A DNA stretch of 64,000 bases from the NCBI GenBank assembly GCA_039621445.1, contig CP154954.1, positions 6,893,425 to 6,957,424 on the forward strand. Reading direction: 5' to 3'. Shown one piece after another: positions 35,701 to 50,700 of the stretch (position 1 is its first letter; each line of letters starts with the position of its first letter). The stretch comes from Euglena gracilis (taxonomy: Eukaryota > Euglenida > Euglenophyceae > Euglenales). Under the pieces are notes generated by a model. The model searched no databases. It was not told the origin of the DNA and worked only from the letters and a program-made list of their open reading frames with translations. A program made the position numbers and the translations under genes.

Positions 35701-38700
35701 AGATGTGCCGCCTAAGCAAACTCATGGAGTGGTGGTTGCGAAATTTGTGGCCTTTCAATGTGGTCACAAGGGACACGGTTGACAACCCCCTCAGCAGTGG
35801 CTTCTTGGGACAACACACATTTGTACGTTTGCCCTTTCTGTGATGAGGGCAAATCTGGTATTGAACTCCTAACCACAGCTTTGTAAAATTTCTTGCAAGA
35901 AGCCATAAAGAAGGGGCTGTGTTGGCGAGAAAAACTTTTTTTCAAACAGGGGGTCCCAAAAATACAAATTTTTGGGGTTTTGGGGGGTACCCAGAAAACA
36001 AAATTTTGGGAGGGGACCCAAAACCCAAAACCCAACCTTGCCTCATTTAAACTCCCCAAAGACGTGGGTCTGTTTTTGGGTCCACTGCTGAAAAAAAGTA
36101 ACGGTTTGTGCATTTTTGCCAAAACATTTATATTGAAAAAGCTTTCCCGTGAGATGGTCAAAAAATAGGGCCAGGGCAATTATGGCAACAAGCACAAATT
36201 TTCTCAAAAATGTGATTGTGAACAAATGTAAAATTGGAAAAAATATAATTAAAAAAATAATTTGGGTTTTTTTTCCCAATATCCCGAGAACGTGTCTTAT
36301 TTTGGCGGTCAAGTGTTGCAGGGATTACGCTGAAACAGGCACTCTCTTTCATATTTGAGATTTAAGTAACACAAATGAAACTGTTGTCAACTGGCATGTG
36401 CAAACCTTAATGGCGTGCCATAGTGTGTCGGCTGTTTTCTATTCCCTCTTATTACAATGAGTTTCTAAATCCCATCGCTTTCCATGATATCCCATTGCTT
36501 TGATTTCCTTATTGATCGTCGAGGAAATTGTTTTTACTCCATTTTGATGTGAACAGGATGAAAAATTGCTAAAGATAAATTTGTTTTCTTTTCCAGAACA
36601 GGAATGGAATTTGATGTAGCAACTCCAACCTCATCGCTAATTTTTTTAACTTTTCTCTCTCAGTTTTTGTGAAAAGCCTTGGATGTTGTGTCCTCCGCTT
36701 GCCCCATTGCTACAGCCAAACCCTTCAATTACTTCGATCGAAGAGGCGGTGAACAGTGTTGGAGAGGCTGGCTTCTGCGCATGGACCCGCTTTGAAGAAT
36801 TGTTTTTGGTTCTTAGAAGGCAGGGGGGGGGAAAAATGCGTTTCGCATTTTTTCGCATTTTTGCGCATTTTTTGCGCATTTTTTCAAATTTTCCAAAAAT
36901 GCGCATTTTTGCGCATTTTTTTCGCATTTTTTGCGCATTTTTTCGTTTTTTTTCGGCGCATTTTTTTGCTTTTTGGCACATTTTTTCGTGATTTTCCAAA
37001 AATTTCGCATTTTTTGACCATTTTTGCATTTTTTTGCAAAAATTTGAAATTTTCGATTTTTTTTGAAACTTACATTTTCCTCATTATTCTACATAATTTC
37101 TTCAAATTTGGTGCCATTTTTGCATGTTTTTTGGATAATTTTTGCATTTTCGTGATTTTTGCGCATTTTTTCTCGGATTTTGCACATTTTTGCGCATTTT
37201 ATCCAAAAATGCGCATTTTTTGCGCATTTTTTTGCGCATTTTTGCGCATTTTTGCGCATTTTTGCGCATTTTTTCCGAGGCCGGGCGAGCGCATTTCCCC
37301 CCCCCCCTGTAGAAGGAGAAAAATGATTTCATACCCATCTATACACCACCGACCACCAAGCAAAACACCAGAACCATTTCAAATCGGGTTAGTGGGCGGG
37401 GTCTTATCTTCTTGTGCGGGTGCACGTGGCTGCCCGGTGGCCGACATCTTGAAGAAGCCGATGAAAATGAATGTCTCGTTCCCTAAAGGTACCGCAGAGT
37501 GTGCCTCCCATGCGTTTTTGAAATTGTTGTCATATGGAATAGACATGCCTCAGATTGGATTGATTTTTGTGTGAGCCACCTGTGTCCGATTATTCGCGGT
37601 ATTATATCAACATAGATTGTTTGCATCGATAGATGATTCATGAATGGGGGGATGGGATGCAAACATTTGACTGTACCATAAAATCCCAGTATATTGTGCA
37701 CGATGTCCGGATGTTGTTTGTATTTCCTATTTGGGATGTTTGGTGTTTTTTTTTTGCTTTTGTTTGAGAGTCACACACCGTCTCACTGTGCAGGGGTCCG
37801 GCTGGAGGATGTCTTCGCCGCTCTATTCGACTCCAGCTCTGCCTTTTTCACAAACAAGCATCTCCACCCTGGACCTCCTGGAATACAGTGCCTTTTTCTG
37901 CATCCACAGAAAAAAGGAACATTGTACGTACTTTTTAATGCCTCACTTTTGTCTGCCGCTTGTTTGTTTTTAATTTTAACGGCAGAAAGTTTGAATTTTT
38001 TGGATCCCCCTGAGGAACATGTCTGGTGACAAAGAATCTGGGTGAATGCACTGGACGGATGGCAACTCAATACAGTCCAGGACCAACACCTCGGCGGTGC
38101 TTGTGGTCGGCGTACCACCAGCGGCAGGGTGACAAGGTAGTTGAGGTGCAGGAATGGGCAGAACGATCGCTCCCGGAAGGGCAGGGGGCATGGGCTGGCA
38201 GCCGGCAGGTGAGCCATTGTGTTTGTGTGCAGCGCACACCACAATTCGTGATAATTCCTCACCTGATACAAATGCACATCTAAAAATCGGAATTTGGTGG
38301 AATCGGATTTTAATCGGAATTTATTTTTTTTGGATGCATTTGTGGAGACCTCCAAGAAGCCAATAAATTCAGAGGAATCGTATTTCCGAATGCTTTTGGC
38401 GTAAATCTCAGATGCAAAGTCTTATTTTTATTATTACAGTCTTATCATTATTTTTTTTTCCACAAACAAACAAAAACCATTTTGTTGTCATCTGTACAAC
38501 GAAATTTCAGTAATTTCGTCTTTCCGAAGGTTTATTTTTTTCTCAAGAACTGCGGGGTTTTTGCAACACCCTCAGGGAGACTCAGCCCCAGGGAGTCTGG
38601 GGCTGAGCCGCCTCCCCCCCCCCACAAGGGGGCGCACACACACGTTGAATCCCCCCTGGGGGGTGTCTGGGTGTGTACCAGGCGGTCTGGGCCCAGAAGT

Positions 38701-41700
38701 AAAGAAAATGGCCAGAAAGATGAGAAATTGATTTCTTGAGGTGTTTTTCATTGACATCAACGAAATCCAATCCAACACTCATAATCTTTAATAATAATAA
38801 TAAAAGGGTTGTGGTACAGTGGTTTTGTTTCTTTTCCCTGGTAGTATTTCTTACGAACGCCCCACAAGCAGGTCCCCTGAAAAAATCATGCTCCTCCGCC
38901 AGACTTCTTTTTAAGGAAGTGCAACCCCCTGGGGGGGGGGTGGGGGCTATGGGCAGGCAGGGCCCCCAGGGGGGATTTTGGGGTGGGTAGTGCTATGGTC
39001 ACCCCAGCGCCGAAGACCAAAAATGCCGTTTTCCAGGGAAAATTGGCTTGGCACAGGGGTCTAAAACCGACCCCCGGGAGGTGTGCCTGCTATGGGAAGG
39101 CACCCCTCCCCCCCCCCCGCAATTAGCGACCAGGGGCAATCAGGGGATTTCTCAAGCCGGAGGGTACCCTACCCCCTGGGGGGGGGCAGCCAGCTCAAAT
39201 CCAGCCAGCAGCCCAAACTCGGGCTGGGAGCCCCCCCCCCCCGGGGTCGAGTGAAATAAAGTCGGGTCCAATCCGTCCGGAGGCCGAGCCTGCTGGCCGA
39301 AGGCCGGGCCAGCCGGCCGCAGGCTGGCCAGCCAACTGGGCTGCCCAGGTCACCTATCCCTGCATTTTTTCCCCTCACCACAGCTTCCTCCATCACAGCC
39401 CCCAGCCTTGATCTAGCTCCACCCACCAAAATGTCGAAAATGGCAAAAAAAATAGAAAATTTTGTTTTCACCGACCCAGCCCAGCCCAGCCCCCTCCAGC
39501 CCCGGACCCCACCCCTCCCCCCCCACTCCCGGGGGGGTCCAGCCAGCCAGGTCAAATCCAGCCAGCAGCCTTTTTGCCAGCCAGAGGCTGGACCCTCCTC
39601 CCCCGGGGGGGGGGGGGCTTAATAAATCCCCTGGGGGCAATGCTGGATATTTGTTTGGGCAGCCCAAGGACCTCATTTGAGTGGCCACCCAGTGTAACAC
39701 AACCCAAAAGGTACACATAATATGCGTATCACACGGGCAGATGCGCATTCCAAACCATTTCGCATTCCTATATTTTTTCCGCAGGCCGTCTTTTCCACAG
39801 AGGTCTCCATGCCGAAGCGGACGTGGGTGTCCGCGTACGAGCACCATGCGTTTTACTACCTGCAGCTGCCAGAGACCAAGACCCTTGTGGTGCAGAGTGC
39901 CACCCGCACCCCCGAGGTTGCCTTGGGACCGTGTCTACGCTGGGGTAACATGTAACCCCCCCCCCAAATACAAAGTGGAGGACTACCATATCACTTGAAC
40001 AGTGTTTTCATTTCTCCCCGCCAGGTTATTTTGGCATTACTTTCAGTGCTGTTGAGGATTTTTTGCCATAATAAAACAGGGGCGCCAGATTATTAGAACC
40101 ATCTTTTATGTTGCCCCCCCGTCAACCTAAATTAAGCTTTTCAATTTGCATGACTTTTTTTGTCTTCCCCTCATATTTTGATTTTTCTTCCTTCGTTATT
40201 GATAGAACTGGAATGGAGTATGCAATTCATTCTGCCCATTTTTTCAAATGGTTCACAAGGAGAGGGGGCAGGCACGTTTTTTGTGTTATTTTTGTTTTGG
40301 TGAAAGCCGGTGTTTGCTTTTTTGTGGTCAGTCTTTGCTTTTTCCCCGAGTTTCTGCTGCGAAATGATTGGAAAAAATCTGCATTTTAGACCAGGTTTTT
40401 CCCTCTGGGCCAAACTTTTCTCCAACTTTTTTGCTTTTCTCTTCATTTTTTTGATAATTTCCTTTTTTTGGAATCAGCATATTCCCAAAATCATTGGTTT
40501 TTCTCCAAGCCCCCTCCAAGAGCAATGTGAACACTCCTGATATCAGTTTTCCGATATGTTCGCAACTCTTCTGTCATTTTTGAATTATGCTTCAATATCC
40601 CCTGCGAACAGTTGGTGCCAGTGTCTGTCATTTCGCTTCCACAGTGTCCCATCCTGTGAAGGCGAATTAAAAGAAAGCCTCCGACGTTTTTTCCGCTTCA
40701 TTGGGACGATCCAGATTTTGATATGCAGGTTTCGAACAGGTTTGATATAAGGACAGATTTAGAGGTTTCTGCCAGACTCCTCCCCCTTTGCCGAAGTGGG
40801 GTCCGGACCATCCCCACCTGCAATTACATTGTCACTCTCGCTTGCTGTTTCTCCCCCCAATTTTCAACGTTTCTGTTCCGCCCACCCAATGGTTGCAAGT
40901 CCCACAACACAAAGAAAAAAAGGAAGACAGACGACCGAAGTTGAAGGTGATACCTGGTCTGGTGTCCCGCAGGGGAAGATGCGGGTTAAAAACTCGTATG
41001 GTTTGACCAAGGCATCAGCACCGAAGGGATAGAGACTTCCAAAGGAAGGCATAAGAGGAACTGATTGTAGTGTCGACATTAATGATGCTTTTTTTCAGTG
41101 TGATTTGCTTTTCGGTTGGGTTATGGCGGGTTGACATCCTGTCTTTAGGTCATGTATGGCGACTGCTTCCGTGCGGAGACGTTGTTGTGCTGGCGGGAGG
41201 TGCTGGAGGGGGAGGTGGTGCTGGACATCTATTGCGGCCTCCACTTTGTGAAGAGCACCATGATGCGCCGTATCATTGGTGTGTGTGTGTGTGTGTGTGT
41301 GTGTTTATGTGCGCCGTAGTTATTGGTTGCTGTCATCTGATGCTGTGTGTTTGGGTGTATATAAGCCACATTTCTAAAAGGGCAACTGGGTACAGCACAT
41401 GTGCTGTATGTATTCTCTTCATTTTGAGCTCAACATAGTTATATTGACAACGCTATGGTTTATTAAAGCTGTATGCACCTTCTTTTTTTGGGGGGGGTAC
41501 CCTTGTACCCCTCCTTGGAAAAATGACGCGCAGATCATGCAGAAATACAGCTCATAAGCCATATTATGGTTCTAGGTATCACACAAACCCACCCACCACC
41601 CACCCACCCACCACACACATGCTGTAAATTAAGTTATAAAAAAATAAGAAAGAATGGGATATGTTGATGGTTTTTTCCCCCTGAATAATGAAACGTCTCT

Positions 41701-44700
41701 AGTGTGGTTCGTTCATCCAGAAACATGCTTTGTCTGTGCGCGTTGTTGCATGTTCATGCCGCTGCCTTTACCAAGCATCGGCTAGCCAGGTAGTGAGGCA
41801 CTCCCAAGAATTCAGTGTGTTGCATTGTTGAGACCCAGGCACGGGTCTCCTCCGCTTTCCCGCTCCCCCTGGTCAGAGTCCAAAGCACTGGCGGAGCTGG
41901 CACGCAGCTACGACCTGTGGCTGGAAGTGGCGCTGGGGATGGTGACGGACGCCCTCGCGTGCCGCCGGCCCGCCAGCCCCGCAGTCGGCTCGCCTGGCCC
42001 CGATGGCTGGGTGAAGCGCCGGGAGGTGTGGCTTGCCCCTTGGGTGTCCAGCTGGGGGTCACAGTGATCCATACCCTAATACCCTCACAAAATGGTGCCT
42101 GTGCCCCATGGTGTCATTTTGAAGGATGGGATATTTATGTGTATGTGGTGCCTTTGAAAGCATGGGAATATTTTTTTCTGATGTCTTTCGTTGGCTGCCC
42201 CACCCCGGTGACTCGCCTGTTTAGAGGCAAAGTGAACAGATTCAAATCTCAATGTCCTGGTGGGTATGTCTGTGTATATGTACATATACATATGCATACA
42301 CATATGTGTATGTGTATGTATGTGTGTATACATATATATACCGGGGGGGTTGGAGGCCGGAAAATTTTTCCGGCCCTTTTTTGAAAATCCTGCCATTTTT
42401 TTCCGGGCCGTTACGAAGGTTTGTGCCTCCTCGTGCCCCGGTTGCTTTGAAGCGACCTTTTTTCCAGTCATCTTGCAAAAAAAATCCTGCCAATTTTTTC
42501 CGGGCCGTTTTCAGGTTTGGCACCAATTTTTTCGGTTTCCAATTTTGTCGGTTCTAATTTTATCTAGCTTCAATTCCCCCCCCCCCGGTATGCGGGTGTG
42601 TCTGTGGGGTCTTAGGCTGCGCATCTCGCACGTAAGCTTTTTTTTTTTTGGTCAATAAGCATATTTTTGTCATATGTCGAAGAAGTTGATTTTGGCGATG
42701 CATTTACAAGAACTTTGAGCATAAGGGAGAACGCCTTTGATGAAACCCGACCGAATCCCCCTTTTTTTTGGCCCCGTCAGTCCCGAATCTTTGGCCAATT
42801 TTGGTTGTTGTTTTTTTTGCGTGGTTGGCATGGCATGACCCCCCCCCCCCGGCGTGACCTCTCCAAAGTGAGAAGATTGTATTTGTGGCACGTGAAATTC
42901 CGCTCCTGTTGTAACCAAGTTCAACATTTCCACATCGGGACTTGAAACTTCAGAAAGGAAGAAAAGAGGTGCCTCCAGAACGCAACCTGGTCACACAGGA
43001 AATTGGGGGTGTAAGTTTTCTGTTTTTCTCATATTGTTATAAAAATTGATTGTTCGAGAATTCTGTGGTTGATGACCACCGGTGGTTGGTGGTCACCGGT
43101 GGTTGATGACGGGGATACAGAACACAGGAGGATTACCACAAGTTACCAGTTGATTTCAGTGGCAAATTGTCCATCAATGCCCCACTGATGTTTCAGGCTC
43201 TGTGGCACCCAAAGACATACATAACGTACATAACATGACCACAGAAACGTAAATGATGTCGGTAAAGATGTCACATTCGAGCACACCGACCGCTTTAAAA
43301 AAAAAAACAAGCAAGTGCCTCCTATGTCAGCGTGTTTCGAGCTGGAAAAATGAATGTGATAAAATTTTGGTATTCCCTCCTTTGTGTTCTTATGGTGCTG
43401 GACCCCCTTTTTTGAGTATTGCTGGGGTTTATTTTTGTGATTGGTGTGCGCAAATGCGCACATTAACCATTGAAATGGCTGTTTAGGGAAATTGGGCACA
43501 CCGACCAAAATCTATTTTAATTTTGAAGCCTTAATATCGGAGATTTCTGAAACAACAGAAGAATGGAAATGGAGAGCAGCGTGTGGAACAGAAGATTGGA
43601 AACGGTGAACAGCGTGTGGAGTTGTCGGGCTCAAGGTGGTGGTGTTGGAAGATACTTCTGAGGTCGAAAAAAGCGTGTCTGTGCATCAGTCAGCTGACAC
43701 GTCAATTTTCAGCCAATGTATGTGCGTCATTTTCGGACTGAATGCTGGGGGTGAAGATCAATTTTAAACGCAGTTTTCCTGGAGAAACCCTGGAAATGCA
43801 GATATTTATTATTGGCAGCCATCCTCTAAATGCCCCCCCCCCCCTGGTCACTCTAAATGGACCCCCCCTGGCATTTTTTTCGTTAATGATGGAATAGGGT
43901 TAGGTGCGCGACTTAGGCTTAGGGTTAGGCCTAACTTGTACACCGAACACCCGTCCATAAGTTAGGCCTAACCCTAAGCCTAAGTCGCGCACCTAACCCT
44001 ATTCCGTCACTAACACAGAAAAATTATTTTGACCCCCTGGACACTCTAAATGGCCCCCCCCCGGGGGGGGGCATTTAGAGGATGGCTGCCTTATTATTTT
44101 TATTTATTTATTATTTGACGTTTAAGGGGTCATAAATGGTTTTTAACAATGCTTGATTGCCGATGCCTAAATTCGGGTTTAAAATTTCTACAAAATATCT
44201 CGCATAAATGGAGATTTAAACGGCAGCAATGCCCGCACCCCCCCCAGTTGCTATGGGCAAGCGGGGGGGGGGGGGTAGGGCATTTTTGACCAACCAGACA
44301 GATGTTTGCACAACCCAACCACTTATACAATTTTGCAAACACACTAATTTCAGCTGACACGTACAGCCCAGTTGCACAAGTGGTCGGTGTGTGCAAATGC
44401 ACACCAATCATTTGCGCAAATGCACACACCGACCACAAATTTTTTGCAAAGACAGGGTTCAAAGCATCGTTTCAGGGTTGGTCACATCTCACCAAACCAT
44501 TCCAGCAACATCATATTAATGAGGCAGCCAGCGGAAGATTCTAAAGACACGTGCTGGGTGTTATTTACGCTGTCTACTGTGATAAACCCCCCAAATCACC
44601 CCCTCCCAAGGTATTATTTTTTCACCCGAAGTCCCGGGTAGGGGGGGGTTATTATTTGGGGGGGTAATAGCACCCCAAAAATTTCGAAATTTTTCGAAGT

Positions 44701-47700
44701 CCCAAGGACCCAAAATAGCACCCAAAACCCTCCTTTGGGGTCATTTTTTTGTATTTTCTCATGAAATTCAGCATTTTTGGAGGTCAGATGATCCAGAAAA
44801 AATGGATTTTTTTGTTTTTTTTTGTCAGAAGTTGTTATTTTTACGTTTTTTTAGGGCAAAATCCGGGTCGTCGGCCTGAGATTGGGGGGTGTCGCCGAAG
44901 TTGGAGCACAGGTTAGTCCGTATTTTTTTTCTCCGGGCTCATTTGGAATTAATGTGTGTAAATTCTATGTTGTGATCATTCTTTCTTCAAAGGTGGGAAT
45001 TGCAAACGAGAATACATGAGCTACGGAAATACCCTGTCTTCGAATATCCATAAGAAGATGTTCGCATTTTCTACAATGTTCAATTAATCGCGTTTTTGCA
45101 GAAGAATTTTCCATTTTCATCAAAATTTGTCATTTAATAATGAGAAGGGGGTGGCAAGTGCAGGGGAAAAAAAGGCAGTTATTTAAGCAGGTTGTTGATT
45201 GCTTTGCGATCAATTACCTACAGGTTGAAGTTGCTGTCCGTACAAAAATTTTGAGAGTCGAGCCCCCGCAGATCAATGCTTTTAGCCTTGCCCTGGGCAT
45301 TAATTCAGTTTGTGTCATTGCCAACAGCATTGAAGCATTCCATTGCATTCTGCGAAGCCACGCCCTGCGCTTTTCAGAAGAAGGGCTTGTCCGGCCGCAA
45401 GGCCCAGCCAGGCTGTTGTCGGACCAAACAGAATGAATGATAATGCTGAGAATTGGAGCACCCCACAGTTCGCGGTCGCTTGTTGTTTGGGGTTGCAGTC
45501 ATAGTCAGGACAGGGTTAGGGTTAGGGTCAGGACAGAGGCCCACAACCTGTCATGCACCATTCTTGAAAGAAGGTTGACCGGGCCATCCTGCACAGTCGC
45601 AGATTTACCGAGGAGGCACCCATGTGCCTCCCCAGAGAACTCGTTCAACACCAAAAGTGCAGGCAGGCTGTGTGGACTTTTTTGTTTTATTTTTGCATTT
45701 GCGACGTGCCACAGCCTGCCGTCGGCCCAGCCCAGTGGCCTCACCGCGGAGCGGCCGCCCCAGCCTCGCGGCAGGGGAGGCGGCCACGGCTGCGGGGACA
45801 GAGGCCGCAGCTCCACTGGCCGTTCCCACAGGTGCCGCTTCAACACACATCTGAGTGAAGTGCGCATGATGGCCGTATTCAAAAATACGCTTGAGGTTAT
45901 GTCCCAAGTTGGTTGGAGGGTTGAATCAGGTTGCGGGATATCTGCTGGATGGCTGACGGCTGAGGTGCTGGCTTTTTTTCCCGCAGAGGGGCCTCACTGC
46001 ATGCTGCTGCTCGTGGCGGTGAGCTTGGCGCTGCAGTGGGGGCTCCTGCAGTATGTCCAAGCCGAAGGCACCGTTGCAGAGCACCTCCTCAGCCAGGCAC
46101 GACCGAGACCCCACCCCATTCCCCAATGTGCTTTGCTGAAATACCCTTGTGAAGCCCGCCCCCAAGGGTTATGGTTTGGACTTTCCCCGGAGTGAATGCC
46201 TGCCATCAACACTACAGAACAGCGGCGCCGCGTCCTACAGAATGAGACCAAGGGCTAGGCAGACCGTTGATTTGTTTTTGGCTCACCCCCTGGAGGGGGG
46301 TCGGCAAGGAGTTGCCAAAAGTTCCCCACCTGACATTGACTCCACAAGAATAACTTTCGCAGAAATGGTCCAAAGCCATCATTATTTTCGATATTTGGGT
46401 GGACTGTCTGGACTGCTTGTGAGGCCTCTTGTCATTCAGCAATGGTATTCCCCCGACCTTTTTTCTGACCGAACGCAGCTTTTGTCCCCCCCCCCCAGCT
46501 TGGCTTCCCAGTTCGCTGTCGGACGCGTGCCAACAAATGCCGGCTTCCAACCCCCGCCGGCTGTCCCTCCCTTGCCGGGGACCGCTGGGCTGCGGGCGGA
46601 GCTCCGCCAGCGCCACGCGTGGACCGCCCAGGCGGCCGCAGCGCTGGGGCCCGACCCGGCGGCCGCGGAGGGGGCGGAGCCGCTGGACGTCGCCGCCCTG
46701 CAGCAGGCCGTGCAGGCCGCAATCACCCGGGGCCCCTGCCCCCTCGGCTGCCCCTCGGCCCCCGCGCAAACCGCCCCCTCCCTCCCAGAGGCGGGTTCTA
46801 ATGGGACATACAAAACACCATTTTTTCGCTGGACTTCCGGGAGGGGGCAGTGCCTGCCTGGGGTTTATTTAGCAGCCCGCTCCACACTTCTCGCCTGCTC
46901 AAAGCTGCTTCTCCAAATTGAAGCATTTCTCATTTTCTTGTGAAGTGTGGACCCATGTGATGTCAACCATGAAGCGACAGGCTTTGGTGGGGGGAACCAC
47001 TGGGGTGAAAGGCTCTCCAGTCAAATTGCGGGCCACCCCAATTCACCCCAATATCTCCCGCTCCCTGTCCAAGACCAGGAACTAAGATTTAGACCCTAAC
47101 CCTAACCCTAGAACTAAGATTAAGATGCATTTGCCATCCGTTTGCGTTTCTTTTCCATTCCATTCCACATCCCTCCTGCGTTAGAAATAAGATTTTCTCA
47201 TTTTTTTTCTGTAACAATTTTGTACTGCATTGACAATCTTTCGTGGCCAAATCATCCAAACGTAAGGGGAACATATGTTGTGTCATTGCGTGGGTGGCAG
47301 GATCGATTTTATCCTGTCCCAGGCTTCTGTCACGACAGAAAGAAACAAAGTTCCACGAATGTGACGTTGCCGTTAGTGTGTGTTCATTTGTCTTCCAGTT
47401 ATACCTTTCTTTTCACTGCTTTTTTGCACCATTCTTCTGTTTATTTAGTATTTCATATTTTGCATTTTTGTTCATTGTTTATTTATTTTCCCGCTTTGTT
47501 TTTTTACACCTTCTTTAATTTGGAAACCTGAGTTGACTAGTATTGCCAGTGCATAAATATATTGTTAGCATCCTGTTTTTCCCAGAGCATATATATATTG
47601 TTAGCCTCTTGCAAAAGTATGAGTTTGCAGGGGCCAGGGTTCTTTTTAAGCCAGAAAACCACCCCGGGGAGGGAGGGGTGGGTGCAGGGTTTTTTTTTTT

Positions 47701-50700
47701 TAGTCTTGGACCCCCGGGGGGGGAGTAGGGGTCAGACAATTGCTTAAGCACTGTCCCACCCCCCCCCCCCGGGGGGGGGGGGGGACTGGTTTTTTCAAAG
47801 TGACTGACTGGTTTTGGGCCCGGACCCCCTCCCCCCCCCCGGGGGGGGGGGGTCGGCCAGGAATCGGCAAAAGTGGCTTGAGTGACCCCGGCGCCGAAGG
47901 TGCCGGAAAAATTTTTTGGGCCTAAAATGGCCTAAAGTGACTGGAAAGTGGCCGTTTTTCTGAGTGGCCGACCCCCCCCGGGGGGTAGTGACTGGCTGGA
48001 TTTTTGAAAATGAGTGACTGACTGGTTTTTAAAAAAGTGGAGTGACCCCCCCTCCCCCCCCGGGGGTCGGTAAGCAATTGTATGGTAGGGGTGGGTGGGT
48101 CCGCACAGAGGGGGGTGGGATACACTTTTCAGCGCCAACGGCGCCGAAATTTTTTGAAAAGGGTGCTATTTTTAGCATTTTTCGCAGTTTTTTTTGGCCA
48201 TTTTAGGTAAAGGTGGGTTGGGTCCCCCGGACCCTCCCCCCCAGGGGTGGGTGGGTGGGGGGACCCCCCCCCAGTCTTAAAAAATACCCTGGGTGTGTGG
48301 GAAGCCCAGCACCCCTGGGGGGGGGTCCCAGGCTGGAGGGGTTTCGGCGCGAAGCGCCAAAATTTTTTAGGGAAATGCCCTCAGATGGCCCGATTTGGGG
48401 GGGCTCCCCCCTGGGTTCGGCACCCAGGCTGGGTGGTTGGAGGGTTTTGGAACCGCCCCTCCCCCCTGGGGTCTTTAAAAAAAAACACTGGAAGGGACCC
48501 GACTACAACGTCCTGGCGCCTTGCGATGGACGAGCCCCGCCAGCCGCGATTCCCAGCCATTCCACACAGACCCTGCCCCTCTCTGTTCGATCAAAATCAC
48601 CCCTTGTGGGCTTTTTGCATGTGGGTGTGGGTGTGGGTGTGTGGGTGTGGGTGTGTGGGTGTGGGTGTGTGGGTGTGTGCGCATGCGTGTGTCTGCATTG
48701 TCATATGGTCCAATTTTGAGTTCGTTTGAAGTCATCAAAATGTCATAAATTTATAGAATTGCAAGCCCCCGGCCCTTTGACGGCCGATGATGCATTTCGT
48801 TTGTTGTGTTTTGTCTCCTTGCGCATTTGCGGAATGGAATGCGAGTTTTGTGTTTTTTTGCGCATTGGCCCTCTGTCTTCACCGTTTTATGGCGGTAAAA
48901 CCCAGCGGGAAGGGCCACGTTTTGGTATTGATTGACAACATCAATGGTTTTGCAAAATGGGAGTCCTGGTGTGGACACCAGGCAGTGACGATGTTGGCTT
49001 ACAGCCCCGCGGAAGTTTTTGAGTTTGGTTGTGAAAGGAGTGTATGTGGTTTTTTCAGGTTGAAACGCATTGTCAGAGAACTCTGAAAACTCTCGAGGAT
49101 TTTCGCCAGTTACCATTTTGGCTCGGTAGCAGGTTAGCCACTAATGTTGAGACCCACATTGCAGCAAAAACATTGTTCTTTGTGCAATTGTGCACAGCAA
49201 CGGTTTGCGCAATTGTGCAAAGGAAACATTTTAAATGCCTCATATGCCAGCCTGTTTGGAGCTGTGATGGTTGACTCTTCAATTTGGGATGCTGGAGGAA
49301 CGATTTGGGCAGGTGAAACTGAGTTCCAAACGACGCCTATGCGTAAAATTGTACTTTCAGACATTTTTTTCCTGTAAATGACAAAACAGATGATTAAAAC
49401 CTTGGTTTGTCGGCGCAAAGCGCTGGGAAAGGAAAAGATCTTGGTTGCATGGGGGGGAACCCCCCGGCCCTGAGAGGGGGGGGGCCTCCCCCTGGGGGGG
49501 GGGGAGTTGAACCCCCCCTCTTTTTCCCCTGTACAAAACCAACGTTCATTTAATACCCAGGGGTATCAGTATGATTTGGCAACTTTTTTCAAGGCGGCAT
49601 AGTTTTTGCAGCCAGTGAGCAGGGGGGACACAGTGACCAGGCCTTAAAAAGTTGTGCACAAAAATGCACATTTCTGGAAAAATGCAAAAATGTAAGTTTA
49701 AAAGAACTTTTTCACCGTCCCGGGTGTGAATTGGCTTGGGTTAAAGGGTTTTAACTGCAATCACAGAGTGCCTCATTGAGAGGTCAAAACAGGGCGTTGC
49801 TCTTTGGCAATTTGCACAAAAGGATAATTTGAACAAAAATGTCAAAAAATTTGACATTTTTGACATAACCTTGGGATTTTTGAGTCCCAAAGGTCACAGA
49901 AGGGCCAGTCAGACAAATTCGCATATGGAAGTACATCAGAAGAAGAATACCACTGAACAATCTGAATAGGAAATTACACTGCATTCACTGAAACATCAAA
50001 CCGTCAAGAGAAGTAAATGTTGAATGTTGGTGAGTTGTACACATTGCATACACAGTTAAAACTGGCCAACACTTACTCTCGTTATAGTATGTGTGTAGCA
50101 ATAAATTCAATTAAAGGAAGTTCAACTTCCATTTTTTGACTTTGAAACTTTGAAATTGTGAGAACAATTTTACGGGTTTCAAATTTGACTCCAAAAAATG
50201 TACCAAAATTGGTGTGCAAGGTTGTAACAAAACTTTGACCTATTTTGGGACCCGTATAGGGGGTCCCCCCAAAACCCCCAAACCCCATTTTTTTCACACC
50301 TTCCAAAATTTCAATATTTCTCAAAATTTTGATTTTGAGAGGTTTTTGAAGCAAGATGCCATTGAAAATCCGAAAAATTTCCAAAGAGAAAAACTCTCAG
50401 TAAATTTTGAATGCTCCAAAATTTGGTCCCATTTTTTTGACCTGCCTTTTTTGATCCCCCTCCTGGTAACTAACAATTTTCAATCCTATAATTTTGGAGA
50501 TTTTTTTTGGGAAAAATGTGGTTTCCCATCAAAAAATGATGTATTTTGGGTTCCTTTTTCAAGCAATTTTCAAAAAATTTCCCCGGCCAAAATGCTTATT
50601 TTTCAGTTGAAGTGCATTGGGACAGGATTTTTTTTGCTTAAGGACCTCCCTGGCGATTGCCAAAGGAAAACACTCTGGGGAACCCAGAAATGATTTTTTT

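Noticed and set aside
36830-37310. Apparent Phe-rich membrane protein (FFRIFAHFLRIF...)
   Set aside because: Product of TGCGCATTTT repetition inside a TIR element with target duplication.
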